From 13-2-20CM-66-19 sp963824395 (GTDB lineage: Bacteria; Pseudomonadota; Gammaproteobacteria; Steroidobacterales; Steroidobacteraceae): a stretch of 64,000 bases of DNA. The notes under the pieces are model-generated. The model was not told where the DNA came from. It made no database searches and was given only the letters and a program-made list of their open reading frames with translations. Below, one piece after another: positions 43,927-52,828 of this stretch. The stretch covers positions 2,108,001-2,172,000 of the forward strand of contig CAWGPF010000001.1 of the NCBI GenBank assembly GCA_963824395.1. Direction: 5' to 3'. A program made the position numbers and the translations under genes. Each line of letters opens with the position of its first letter. Positions within the stretch are counted from its first letter, which is position 1.

Positions 43927-45382
43927 GGCGCCCGTAGAGCTCAAGGTACTGCCCCGCCTGGCGCGCCCAGGAGAAATCCTGCGCCATGCCATTCGCCACC
44001 AGGCGTGACCACAGCGGCGGCTGCCGGTACAGGTCGAGGGCGGTGTGCAGCGCCCACTCGAGTGCCGGGGCGTCGAAGTCGTTGAACACAATGCCGGTGC
44101 CGCTGCCGCGTGCGGGGTCGAAGTGCTCGACGGAATCCGCCAGTCCCCCGGTACGCCGCACCAGGGGTACCGTGCCGTAGCGCAGGCTGTACATCTGGTT
44201 CAGGCCGCACGGCTCGTAGCGCGAGGGCATGAGGAATACATCGCTCGCCGCCTCGATCCAGTGTGCGAGCTCATCGTCGTAGCCACGCCGGAAGTGCACG
44301 CGGCCGGGGAAGTCGCGCGCCAGTGCGCGCAGCAGCTCCTCGTACTGGCTCTCCCCGCTGCCGAGCGCCACGAACTGCAGCGCGCGCGCGGCGAGCACGC
44401 GCGGCAGCGCGGCGCCGATCAGCTCGATGCCCTTCTGCGCCGCGAGCCGGCTCACGATCCCGGCGAGCGGGACGGCAGGATCGGTGCCGAGGCCGAGGCG
44501 CGCGAGCAAGGCCTCTTTCAGGCGCGCCTTCACCTCAAGGTGCTGCGGGTCGTAGTGCTCTGGCAGGAAGTGGTCGTGGCGCGGATCCCACTCCTCGTAG
44601 TCGACCCCGTTCAGGATCCCCGAGAGCACCGCGGCGCGCTCGCGCAGGCTGTCCTGCAACCCCATGCCGTAGGCGTCGGAGGCGATCTCGCGCGCGTGCG
44701 TCGGGCTCACCGTGTTGATGCGGTCGGCGTAGAGGATGCCGTGGCGCAGGGCGTTGATGCGCCCGGCAGCGAGGTCCGGGGCGTACAGCAGCGGCAGCTG
44801 CGCGGCCGTGAGGTTGAGCTCGTCCGCCTGGTCCGCGCCGAAGATGCCCTGGTAGCCGATGTTGTGGATCGTGAGGAGCGTGCGAGCGCCCGCCAGCAGC
44901 GGCTCGGCGGCGTAGCTCGTCTTCAGGAACAGGGGCGCGAAGGCGGTGTGCCAGTCGTTACAGTGCACCACACGCGGCGCCCAGCGCATCTCGCGGCAGG
45001 CCAGGAGCGATGCGCGCGTGAAGGCGAGGAAGCGCACGTGCTCATCGGCATCGTTGGTGTAGAGCGTCGGGCGGTCGAAGAGCGCCGGGCAGTCGATGAG
45101 GAATACCGGCGCGCCGCCGGGCAGCCGAGCGCGCAGCACCGCGCAGCCGAAGGACTGGGCCCCGACCGTCACCCGCAGCTTCTGCAGCCCCGGCACCGCT
45201 CGGGCCGCGCACGCCTCGCGGTCGATGCTGGCGTAAGCGGGCGTGAACACCCGCAGGTCGTGGCCGGCGGCGCTCAGGGTCTTGGCGAGCGCGCCGGCGA
45301 CGTCCGCAAGGCCCCCGGTCTTGGACAGCGGGGCGACCTCGGAAGCCAGAAGACACACTGCGAGTCGCTTCTCTGGGCTCAT
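43910..45382 (-). CDS. glgA: Glycogen synthase (ADP-glucose, GT5)
   Basis: A 490-residue GT5 synthase that extends alpha-1,4-glucan from ADP-glucose. The substrate-binding KTGGL motif is at residues 21-25 (SKTGGLADVAGAL), and the C-terminal E-x7-E region (SRYEPCGLNQMYSLRYG) is intact. It is convergent with the plus-strand glg genes, so the cluster is two transcripts meeting at 43910-43926. No other biosynthetic gene (glgB, glgX) lies next to it. Confidence 0.96.
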   Translation of the reverse strand: MSPEKRLAVCLLASEVAPLSKTGGLADVAGALAKTLSAAGHDLRVFTPAYASIDREACAARAVPGLQKLRVTVGAQSFGCAVLRARLPGGAPVFLIDCPALFDRPTLYTNDADEHVRFLAFTRASLLACREMRWAPRVVHCNDWHTAFAPLFLKTSYAAEPLLAGARTLLTIHNIGYQGIFGADQADELNLTAAQLPLLYAPDLAAGRINALRHGILYADRINTVSPTHAREIASDAYGMGLQDSLRERAAVLSGILNGVDYEEWDPRHDHFLPEHYDPQHLEVKARLKEALLARLGLGTDPAVPLAGIVSRLAAQKGIELIGAALPRVLAARALQFVALGSGESQYEELLRALARDFPGRVHFRRGYDDELAHWIEAASDVFLMPSRYEPCGLNQMYSLRYGTVPLVRRTGGLADSVEHFDPARGSGTGIVFNDFDAPALEWALHTALDLYRQPPLWSRLVANGMAQDFSWARQAGQYLELYGRLTGQA

Positions 45383-45419
45383 GTCATGTCACGCCGGGGC
45401 TTGAGGTTATGATGCTCGG

Positions 45420-45518
45420 ATGCAACGGTTTCTGATCGCGCTGGCGCTCATCGTGCTGCTCGCGGTATCCATCGGCATCGGCGTGGCGGTCGCCCGCTGG
45501 CCGTACCTGTGGCGCTGA
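45420..45518 (+). CDS. 32-residue single-helix membrane microprotein
   Basis: An ATG at 45420 encodes a 32-residue peptide with one strongly hydrophobic helix (FLIALALIVLLAVSIGIG) and ending ARWPYLWR. GAGG lies about 13 bases upstream, a little far. It is divergent from glgA across 37 bases. It would be an inner-membrane microprotein; chance cannot be excluded. Confidence 0.5.
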   Translation: MQRFLIALALIVLLAVSIGIGVAVARWPYLWR

Positions 45519-45607
45519 AGCGCTGCAGCCGAAGTCTAGCCGAATGCCCCGTCACTCCTGAGCGGCTGCGCAAGATCCGGGTCGCCTGGCGCTCAAGGCT
45601 CCTTATC

Positions 45608-46510
45608 ATGGCAGCCATGAACGAACACACCGCCTGCTTCCTCGACAGCCGCGATTTCGCCCGCATCGCGCGCGCCATCCGCTTCATCGATGAGAACTTC
45701 CGCGCCCAGCCGCGCCTGGCGAGCATCGCAAAGGCCGTGCACCTGTCGGAGTTCCATTTCAACCGGCTGTTCCGCCGCTGGGCGGGCGTCACGCCGCGCC
45801 AGTATCTCGCCTTCGTGACCGCCCGCGCGGCACGCCGCGCACTCAAGAGCGCCCCGTCCGTGCTCGAGGCCGCCTACGCCGTCGGGCTCTCCTCGCCCTC
45901 GCGCCTGCATGACCTCATGGTGACGCTCGAGGCGGTGACCCCGGGGGAGCTGCGCGCGGCGGGTGCAGGCCTTGAGCTGCGCGCCGGCTTCAGCGCCACC
46001 CCGTTCGGGCGCGCCCTCATCGCGTGCAGCGCGCGTGGCATCGCCCACCTGGGGTTCGTGGACGGCGCCGAGGAGGCCGCAGCATTCGCCGCACTCGCGC
46101 AGCGCTGGCCGCAGGCGAGCATCGCGCGCGATGATGCCGCCGCCGCCGGCATCGCCGCGCGCATCTGGGATCCGGCCGCCGCGGGGGCGCCGCTGCGCCT
46201 GGCGGTGCAGGGCACGAACTTCCAGCTCAAGGTGTGGCGTGCGCTGCTTGAGAGCGGCGCCGCCTCGTGCACGAGCTACGCGCACCTGGCGCGCGCGGCG
46301 GGGGCGCCCGGCGCCGCGCGCGCGGTCGGCACTGCGGTCGGGGCGAATCCGGTGGCCTGGCTCATCCCCTGTCACACGGTATTGCGCCAGGACGGCGCAC
46401 TCGGGGGCTACCACTGGGGGAGCGACCGCAAGCGCGCGATGCTCGCCTGGACTGCGCTGCGCGCGCCGGCCCCGGGGGCTGCTCTGCGGCCGCGGCGGCA
46501 GGCGACATAA
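45608..46510 (+). CDS. AraC-type HTH / O6-alkylguanine alkyltransferase fusion
   Basis: A protein of about 300 residues (ATG at 45608 or 45617). The N-terminal third is an AraC-type double helix-turn-helix (LASIAKAVHLSEFHFNRLFRRWAGVTPRQYL). The rest is an alkyltransferase domain with the acceptor Cys at about residue 255 in LIPCHTVL. It resembles the C-terminal half of Ada but lacks the N-terminal zinc/phosphotriester domain. The usual PCHRV reads PCHTV. It would repair O6-methylguanine and possibly regulate its own or other repair genes. Confidence 0.88.
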   Translation: MAAMNEHTACFLDSRDFARIARAIRFIDENFRAQPRLASIAKAVHLSEFHFNRLFRRWAGVTPRQYLAFVTARAARRALKSAPSVLEAAYAVGLSSPSRLHDLMVTLEAVTPGELRAAGAGLELRAGFSATPFGRALIACSARGIAHLGFVDGAEEAAAFAALAQRWPQASIARDDAAAAGIAARIWDPAAAGAPLRLAVQGTNFQLKVWRALLESGAASCTSYAHLARAAGAPGAARAVGTAVGANPVAWLIPCHTVLRQDGALGGYHWGSDRKRAMLAWTALRAPAPGAALRPRRQAT

Positions 46511-46683
46511 TCTGCCTTGCGGCGGCCCCCGCGGTCCTGGCGCCGTCAAGGCCTGCGCGCTGTCAAAATACTGCAACCGCACATAAGTACATGAATTAAA
46601 TAAATAAAATTAGTTATCTCGGGGCTGGCACACCCGGGAAGGCTGGTAAACTGGTCGCCGTACCCCCGCTGATTGGCCGCCCG
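46511..46683. other. Intergenic region with AT-rich tract
   Basis: Between the alkyltransferase fusion and the M32 gene. Bases 46583-46620 form an unusual AT-rich tract (ACATAAG..., with TTAAATAAATAAAATTAG) in an otherwise GC-rich genome. It could be an UP-like promoter element. TAAACT at 46647-46652, after TGG, could be a -10 with weak CTGGCA as -35. No gene is seen. Confidence 0.45.
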
Positions 46684-48201
46684 ATGTCTGCCTCGCCCTA
46701 CAAGCAACTCGAACAGGAGTTCAAGCGCCTGCATGCCTTCCGCGGCGCGCTCGCGCTGCTGCGCTGGGATGCGGCGGTGATGATGCCGCGGGGCAGCGCC
46801 GACGTGCGCGGCGACCAGCTGGCTGCGCTTGAGACCGAGCACCACGCGCTGCTGACCGCGCCGCGCATCACGCGGCTGCTGGATCGCGCGCAGGCCAACC
46901 TGCAGGGCCTGGAGGACTGGCAGATCGCCAACCTCCACGAGATGCGCCGCCAGCGCGACCACGCCATCGCGACCCCGGTGACCCTGGTGTCGCGCCTCAC
47001 CAAGGCGGCCTCGCGCGCCGAGTCGAAGTGGCTCGAGGCCCGCGCGGAGGGCAAGTTCGAGACCTTCGCGCCGTATCTTGAAGAGGTGGTGCACCTGGTG
47101 CGCGACAAGGCCGCGCTCCTCGGCCAGGCGCTGAACCTGGCCCCCTACGATGCGCTGGTGGATGAGTTCTCCCCGGGCCTGACCACGCTCGACATCGACG
47201 CCATGTTCAAGGCGCTCTCGCGCCGCCTGCCGTCCCTGATCCGCGAATCGATCGCGATGCAGGAACGGCGTCCGCTGATGCCGCTCGTGGGCAAGTTCCC
47301 GGCCGGTAAGCAGCGCGCGCTCGCGGTCGAGGTCATGAAGGCGGTCGGCTTTCCCTTCGACCGCGGCCGCCTCGATGAGAGCGAGCACCCCTTCACCGAA
47401 GGCAGCCCCGGGGACATCCGCATCACCACCCGATTTGACCCCGATGACGTGTTCTCGGGGCTCCTGGGCGCCCTGCACGAGACCGGGCATGCGATGTATG
47501 ACCTCGGCCTGCCGCAGGACTGGCGCGATCAGCCCGTGGGGCGCGACCGGGGCATGGCGCTCGAGGAGAGCCAGTCACTGCTCATCGAGATGATCGTGTG
47601 CCGCAGCCGCCCGTTCGTGCAGTACGTGCAGCCGCTGCTCGCCAAGCACTTCGGCGTGTCGGGCCCGGAGTGGGACCTCGAGAACGTCTACGGCCACCTG
47701 ACGCGCGTGCAGCGCGGCCTCATCCGCGTGGACGCGGACGAGCTCACGTATCCGTTGCACATCATGCTGCGCTACGAGCTCGAGAAGCAGCTGCTCTCCG
47801 GGCAGCTCGCGGTGCGCGACCTGCCGGAGGCCTGGAACGCCGGCATGGAACAGCGCCTCGGCATCCGCCCGGCCAACGCCGTGGAGGGGTGCCTTCAGGA
47901 CATCCACTGGGCGGTGGGCTCCTTCGGGTACTTCCCCTCTTATGCCCTGGGCGCGGTTATCGCTGCACAGCTCTACGAGAGCATGCGCGCGCAGCTGCCC
48001 TCCCTGGACGATGAGCTCGCCAGGGGCGAATTCTCCGGCATGTTCGGCTGGCTGCGCACTCACGTGCACGGCCTCGGCGCGAAGGTGCCGGTGCAGGAGC
48101 TTCTGAAGAACGCCACCGGCAAGCCCCTGAACGCGGTCTCGTTCATCCGTTATGTCGAGGCGAAGTACCTCGAGTCGAGCGCCAGCAGCGCGGCGGCCTG
48201 A
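46684..48201 (+). CDS. M32 metallocarboxypeptidase (thermostable carboxypeptidase 1-like)
   Basis: A 505-residue M32 zinc carboxypeptidase. HETGH (in ALHETGHAMYDLGL) is at about residues 265-269, and downstream Glu in EESQSLL is the usual third ligand. The family removes C-terminal residues from peptides in the cytoplasm. Length and motif spacing are normal. It is followed 79 bases later by ttcA. Role in bulk peptide recycling is most likely. Confidence 0.93.
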   Translation: MSASPYKQLEQEFKRLHAFRGALALLRWDAAVMMPRGSADVRGDQLAALETEHHALLTAPRITRLLDRAQANLQGLEDWQIANLHEMRRQRDHAIATPVTLVSRLTKAASRAESKWLEARAEGKFETFAPYLEEVVHLVRDKAALLGQALNLAPYDALVDEFSPGLTTLDIDAMFKALSRRLPSLIRESIAMQERRPLMPLVGKFPAGKQRALAVEVMKAVGFPFDRGRLDESEHPFTEGSPGDIRITTRFDPDDVFSGLLGALHETGHAMYDLGLPQDWRDQPVGRDRGMALEESQSLLIEMIVCRSRPFVQYVQPLLAKHFGVSGPEWDLENVYGHLTRVQRGLIRVDADELTYPLHIMLRYELEKQLLSGQLAVRDLPEAWNAGMEQRLGIRPANAVEGCLQDIHWAVGSFGYFPSYALGAVIAAQLYESMRAQLPSLDDELARGEFSGMFGWLRTHVHGLGAKVPVQELLKNATGKPLNAVSFIRYVEAKYLESSASSAAA

Positions 48202-48280
48202 AGGCCTTTAAACTGCTCCTCAAGTGCGCCGCTCCCGCTCAGCGGGACGACGCCAGGATCCCAAGCAGGTGGCCGCCGCG

Positions 48281-49147
48281 ATGAGCTCCGCCGAGAAGTC
48301 CTCCCGTACCCTGAACCGCCTCGCCGCGCGGCTGCGCGGCGCCGTCGGCCGCTGCATCGCCGACTTCCGCATGATCAGCGAGGGCGACCGCGTGATGGTG
48401 TGCCTCTCGGGGGGCAAGGACTCCTACACGCTGCTCGACATCCTCTTGTCCCTGCAGCGCGCCGCCCCGGTGCGCTTTGACATCCTGGCCGTGAACCTCG
48501 ACCAGAAGCAGCCGGACTTTCCCGCGCACGTGCTGCCGGAGTACCTCGCCGCCCTCGGGGTGCCGTTCCACGTGATCGAGCAGGACACCTACAGCGTCGT
48601 CAGGCGCGTCATCCCGCAGGGCAAGACGCTGTGCGGGCTGTGCTCGCGGCTGCGCCGCGGGGCGCTCTACCGTTTCGCCGCGGAGAACGGCATCACCAAG
48701 ATCGCCCTCGGCCACCATCGCGATGACATCGTCGAGACCTTGTTCCTCAACCTCTTCTTCGGCGGGCGCCTGAAGGCGATGGCCCCGAAGCTGCTCTCCG
48801 ATGATGGCCGCCAGGTCGTCATCCGCCCGCTCGCTTACGTCGCCGAGCGCGACGTCGCCCGCTACGCCCGCGGCCGCGCCTTCCCGCTCATTCCCTGCAA
48901 GCTGTGCGGCTCGCAGGACAACATGCAGCGCGTGGCGGTGAAGAACATGCTCGCCGCCTGGGAGCGCGACTACCCGGGGCGCACCGAGACCATCTTCTCG
49001 GCGCTCAGGAACGTGGAGCCGGCCCACCTCGCCGACCCGCGGCGCTTTGACTTTGCAGGCCTCGAGGGCCGGCGCATCGCCCCCATGAGCGAGGCGGAAG
49101 AGGACGCCTTCACCCTGGAGCGCGACGCCGCCGTGCTCACCTCCTGA
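48281..49147 (+). CDS. ttcA: tRNA 2-thiocytidine(32) synthetase
   Basis: A TtcA protein of about 288 residues (an upstream GTG at 48224 would give 307). The PP-loop ATPase motif SGGKDS is at about 43-48 and the iron-sulfur Cys pairs are CGLC and CKLC. It thiolates C32 of several tRNAs with ATP and a [4Fe-4S] cluster. The ATG at 48281 has AGGTGG upstream. It precedes the phosphatase/ADP-ribosylglycohydrolase gene by 9 bases. Confidence 0.95.
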   Translation: MSSAEKSSRTLNRLAARLRGAVGRCIADFRMISEGDRVMVCLSGGKDSYTLLDILLSLQRAAPVRFDILAVNLDQKQPDFPAHVLPEYLAALGVPFHVIEQDTYSVVRRVIPQGKTLCGLCSRLRRGALYRFAAENGITKIALGHHRDDIVETLFLNLFFGGRLKAMAPKLLSDDGRQVVIRPLAYVAERDVARYARGRAFPLIPCKLCGSQDNMQRVAVKNMLAAWERDYPGRTETIFSALRNVEPAHLADPRRFDFAGLEGRRIAPMSEAEEDAFTLERDAAVLTS

Positions 49148-49156
49148 GGCGCACCG

Positions 49157-50611
49157 ATGGAAGCGCCCGCCCCCGAGGTCCCCGCAGCCCTGCCCCTGAG
49201 CAACTACTACTGGGTGCTCCCCGGGGAGCTGCTGGCCGGTGAGCACCCGCAGGGGGCGACTCCTGAGGCCACCCGGCAGCGTCTGGCGGCGCTCATGGGC
49301 GCCGGCATCCGCTGCTTCATCGACCTCACGGAGCCCCACGAGATGCCTGCCTACGCGGACGCGCTGCCCGCGGGGGTGCACTACCACCGCAGGCCCATCC
49401 CCGATCACGGCGTGCCGCAGGACCAGGCGCTGATGGGGGGGATCCTCGAGTGCGTGCTCGCCGCCCTGCGCGCCGGGCAGCGCGTCTACCTGCACTGCCG
49501 CGCCGGCATTGGCCGCACCGGCATGACGGTCGGGTGCCTGCTCGCCGAGGGCGGCCTCGGCGGGGAGGTGGCGATCGAGGAACTGAACCGCCTGTGGCAG
49601 GCGAGCCCGCGCTCGCACTACTGGCCCTCGGTCCCGGAGACCGACGCCCAGACCGCCTACGTGCGCGACTGGCGCCCGCGCGCGGCGCCGGCCGCGGACC
49701 TGCTGCTCGAGCCGGCAACGCTTGCGGCCGCGCGCGGGCTGCGCGCGCGCTACCTCGGGGCGCTGGTCGGCCTTGCCACCGGGGATGCGGTGGGGGCGGC
49801 CACCCAGTACCGCCGTCCGGGGCGCTTCACCCCCGTCGGGGATATGCTCGGCGGGGGACCCTTCGACCTGCCGCGCGGGGCGTGGAGCGATGACACGGCG
49901 ATGGCGCTGTGCCTGGCGGAGAGTCTGCTCGAGCGGCAGGGGTTTGACGGGCGCGACCAGGTGCAGCGCTACCGGCGCTGGCAGCAGCAGGGCCACCTGT
50001 CCGCGACCGAGCAGTGCGTCGGCATTACCGCCGGCACGGCGCGCGCCCTGGCACGCGCCCAGTGGCGCCGCCAGGGGTTCGCAGGCACCCATGATCCTGA
50101 GGCGCTCGACCCGGAAGTGCTCTCGCGGGTCACGCCAGTGGTCCTGTACTCCTTCGCCGACCGCGAGCGCGCCATCGAGCAGGCCGCCGAGGCGGCGCGC
50201 ACCACCTGCCAGGCGCCGGCGGCGCTCAACGCCTGCCGGGCGCTCGCCGCCGCCCTGCATGCCGCGCTCTCGGGTGCCTCGCGGCGCGAGATCCTCAGCG
50301 CCGCCGAGACCCTCATCGGCAAGACCTCGCGCCCCGGTGCCCACGGCCAGGCGGGCTCGGCGCCCGCCGCGCTTGCCACCGCACTCGATATCTTCGGGCG
50401 CACCGACAGCTTCCGGGACGCGGTGCTGACGGCGGCGAACCTGGGCGGCGCCTCCGACGTCGTCGCCGCGGCCGCCGGCGCCCTCGCCGGGGCGCACTAC
50501 ACTCAAGGCGCCATCCCCACTCTGTGGCGCAATAGCCTGATGAAGCTCGACTTGCTCGAGGGCTTCGCCGATCGCCTGCTGGCGCACGCGCTGCTGGAGT
50601 TCGGGGCCTGA
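49157..50611 (+). CDS. Dual-specificity phosphatase / ADP-ribosylglycohydrolase fusion
   Basis: A 484-residue fusion. Residues 1-175 form a dual-specificity/tyrosine phosphatase-like domain with Asp83 (PIPDHGVP) and the P-loop Cys114-x5-Arg120 (HCRAGIGRTG). Residues 195-475 form an ADP-ribosylglycohydrolase domain: GLATGDAVG, the first metal motif SDDT (244-247), and the second motif near 430-435 reading GGASDV where the family has GGDxDT. So the second metal site lacks its first Asp and its Thr. The protein may bind ADP-ribose without hydrolysis, or use one metal. It begins 9 bases after ttcA. Its targets are unknown. Confidence 0.88.
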   Translation: MEAPAPEVPAALPLSNYYWVLPGELLAGEHPQGATPEATRQRLAALMGAGIRCFIDLTEPHEMPAYADALPAGVHYHRRPIPDHGVPQDQALMGGILECVLAALRAGQRVYLHCRAGIGRTGMTVGCLLAEGGLGGEVAIEELNRLWQASPRSHYWPSVPETDAQTAYVRDWRPRAAPAADLLLEPATLAAARGLRARYLGALVGLATGDAVGAATQYRRPGRFTPVGDMLGGGPFDLPRGAWSDDTAMALCLAESLLERQGFDGRDQVQRYRRWQQQGHLSATEQCVGITAGTARALARAQWRRQGFAGTHDPEALDPEVLSRVTPVVLYSFADRERAIEQAAEAARTTCQAPAALNACRALAAALHAALSGASRREILSAAETLIGKTSRPGAHGQAGSAPAALATALDIFGRTDSFRDAVLTAANLGGASDVVAAAAGALAGAHYTQGAIPTLWRNSLMKLDLLEGFADRLLAHALLEFGA

Positions 50612-50726
50612 GCCGGCGCCGCCTGCCCACGGCCTTGCGGGGGGCGGCTGACCCGCAGACACGGCGCCGTGCGCTGTCGTAACATTCCGCTCACGGTTTT
50701 CCCCGCAGGCTCACCTCCTCACGCGG

Positions 50727-51797
50727 ATGTCCATGACACGCGCCACCGGCCGCCCTGTATCCGACGCCCGAACCCGGGCGCGCGCGGCGCGCAGCTGGGC
50801 GCGGCTGACGGACGAGGAGCTGCTGAAGATGCGCTTCTGCGACCTGAAGCTCGCGATCGAGCGCTCGCCCTTGAAGCATTACGTGCGCCGCCTGTACGCG
50901 GACCTTGAGCGGCGCGGCATCAGCCTGCGCCCGCACGTGTGGCTGTCGGAGGAGTGGTTCTCCCCGGATGGCGTGCCGGGCATCGCGATCCCGTTCTATC
51001 TCGCCCATCCGCGTCTTGAGCGCCTCGAGCGGCGCATCATGCGTGAGGCCGAGGGCGGCAACTCGCGGCTGCTGATGCGCATCCTGCGCCACGAGGCGGG
51101 CCATGCGCTCGATAACGCCTACCGGCTGCGCCGCCGGCGGCGCTGGCGCGAGGTGTTCGGTCCGGCGAGCCGGCCGTATCCGGCGCGCTACCGGGCACGC
51201 GCCGGCAGCCGCCGCTACGTGCATCACCTGGGCGAGTGGTACGCGCAGGCGCACCCGACTGAGGATTTCGCCGAGACCTTCGCGGTGTGGCTGACGCCGA
51301 AGTCCGGCTGGCGGCGCGACTACGCCGACTGGCCGGCGCTGCACAAACTTAAGGCGGTGGATGAACTCGTGGCGAGCGTGCGCGCCAGGCGCCCGCCGGT
51401 GCGCAACCGCATCCGCATCGAGCCCCTCGAGCAGGACACGCGCACGCTCGCGGCCCACTACCGCAAGAAGCTCGCGCACAACCGCCAGATCCGCCGCGGC
51501 CTGGCCGATGAGCTGCTGCGGCGCGCCTTCAGCGGCCACGCCAGTGCGCGCCAGAAGCTCAAAGCCGCGACCTTCCTGCGCGCCAACGCGCGCGTGCTCA
51601 CGCTGAGCGCCGCGCGCGCGCTCGCCATCGAGCCTTACAGCGTCGAGCAGGTGCTGCGCATGCTCATCGAGCGCTGCGAGGCGCTCGGTCTCTTCGTGCG
51701 CGGCAACCAGCGCGATGCGCGCCGCTACGCGCGCTGGATGCTCGAGCGGCTCACGGGCCTGTACTCCCAGGGCGAGACTCCGCACCTTCCGCTATGA
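50727..51797 (+). CDS. Putative zinc metallopeptidase
   Basis: A 356-residue metallopeptidase-like protein. HEAGH at 122-126 in RHEAGHALDN is followed by Glu183 in EDFAETFAVWL as the probable third ligand, as in the 'putative zinc-binding metallopeptidase' family. The N and C termini are basic and helical, and no signal peptide is seen, so it is probably cytoplasmic or RNA/DNA-associated. Its stop overlaps the ATP-grasp start (ATGA), giving a two-gene unit repeated in other proteobacteria. Substrate unknown. Confidence 0.82.
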   Translation: MSMTRATGRPVSDARTRARAARSWARLTDEELLKMRFCDLKLAIERSPLKHYVRRLYADLERRGISLRPHVWLSEEWFSPDGVPGIAIPFYLAHPRLERLERRIMREAEGGNSRLLMRILRHEAGHALDNAYRLRRRRRWREVFGPASRPYPARYRARAGSRRYVHHLGEWYAQAHPTEDFAETFAVWLTPKSGWRRDYADWPALHKLKAVDELVASVRARRPPVRNRIRIEPLEQDTRTLAAHYRKKLAHNRQIRRGLADELLRRAFSGHASARQKLKAATFLRANARVLTLSAARALAIEPYSVEQVLRMLIERCEALGLFVRGNQRDARRYARWMLERLTGLYSQGETPHLPL

Positions 51798-52828
51798 GAC
51801 GACAGCGCACGCTCGTCGTGGTGCACGCAAGTCTCGTGCCCCCGGAGAGCCTGGCGGGCCACAGCGAGAAGGAAATCGAGGAATGGCGCACCGAATACGA
51901 CGTCATCTCGACGCTGCGCAGGCGCGGCCACGAGGTGCGCTGCGTCGGGGTGCTCGACAGCCTCACCGAGCTGCGCAGCGCGATCGCCGACTGGCAGCCG
52001 GACATCGTCTTCAACCTGCTCGAGGAGTTCGACGGCATCGTCACCTACGACCAGCACGTGGTCGCCTTCCTCGAGCTCATGCGCCAGCCCTACACCGGAT
52101 GCAACCCGCGCGGCCTGCTGTTGTCGCGCGACAAGTCCCTCTCCAAGCAGCTGCTGCAGTTCCACCGCATCGCCACTCCGCAGTTCGCCGTGTTCCGCAA
52201 GGGGGCGCGCTTCCACGTGCCGAAGAAACTGCACTTCCCGCTGTTCGTGAAGTCGACCGTGGAGGATGCGTCGCTCGGCATCGCGCAGGCTTCCGTGGTC
52301 GATGACGTCGCCAAGCTCAAGGAGCGCATCGAGTTCGTGCACGAGCAGGTGAAGTCGGACGCGCTGGTAGAGGAGTACATCGAGGGGCGGGAGCTGTATG
52401 TCGGCGTGCTCGGCAACGAGCGCCTGACGCGCCTGCCGGTGTGGGAGATGGTGTTCGGCTCGATGCCCGAGTCCCTCGCCGGCATCGCCACGCGCAAGGT
52501 GAAGTGGGACAAGCGCTACCAGGCGAAGTACGGCATCACGACGCACGCCGCCCAGGATCTGCCGCCGCCGGTGCTGACCGCGCTCGATCGCCTGTCGCGA
52601 CGCATCTATCGGGCGCTGGGCATGTCCGGCTATGCTCGCATGGACTTCCGGGTGACCCAAGAAGGCCAGGTGTACGTGCTCGAAGCCAATGCCAATCCGA
52701 ATCTCGAGACCGCCGAGGACTTTGCCGAATCGGCCCGCGCCAGCGGCGTCGCCTACCCCGAGCTCCTCGAGCGCCTGATGGACCTCGGGCTGAAGTACCG
52801 GGCCCAGTGGCGTGCTTCCTATGGTTAG
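51794..52828 (+). CDS. ATP-grasp ligase, D-Ala-D-Ala ligase-like
   Basis: A 344-residue ATP-grasp enzyme. The ATP-binding Lys (FVKSTVEDASLGI), the VEEYIEGRELYVGVLG segment and the Mg site EANANPNL correspond to D-Ala-D-Ala ligase and RimK-type enzymes. It is not the mur-cluster ddl: no mur or fts genes are near, and the substrate region differs (WDKRYQAKYG). It probably joins an amino acid to a carboxylate of a peptide or protein. It is coupled to the metallopeptidase (ATGA) and overlaps the CpcT-like lipoprotein gene by 8 bases. Confidence 0.88.
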   Translation: MRRQRTLVVVHASLVPPESLAGHSEKEIEEWRTEYDVISTLRRRGHEVRCVGVLDSLTELRSAIADWQPDIVFNLLEEFDGIVTYDQHVVAFLELMRQPYTGCNPRGLLLSRDKSLSKQLLQFHRIATPQFAVFRKGARFHVPKKLHFPLFVKSTVEDASLGIAQASVVDDVAKLKERIEFVHEQVKSDALVEEYIEGRELYVGVLGNERLTRLPVWEMVFGSMPESLAGIATRKVKWDKRYQAKYGITTHAAQDLPPPVLTALDRLSRRIYRALGMSGYARMDFRVTQEGQVYVLEANANPNLETAEDFAESARASGVAYPELLERLMDLGLKYRAQWRASYG

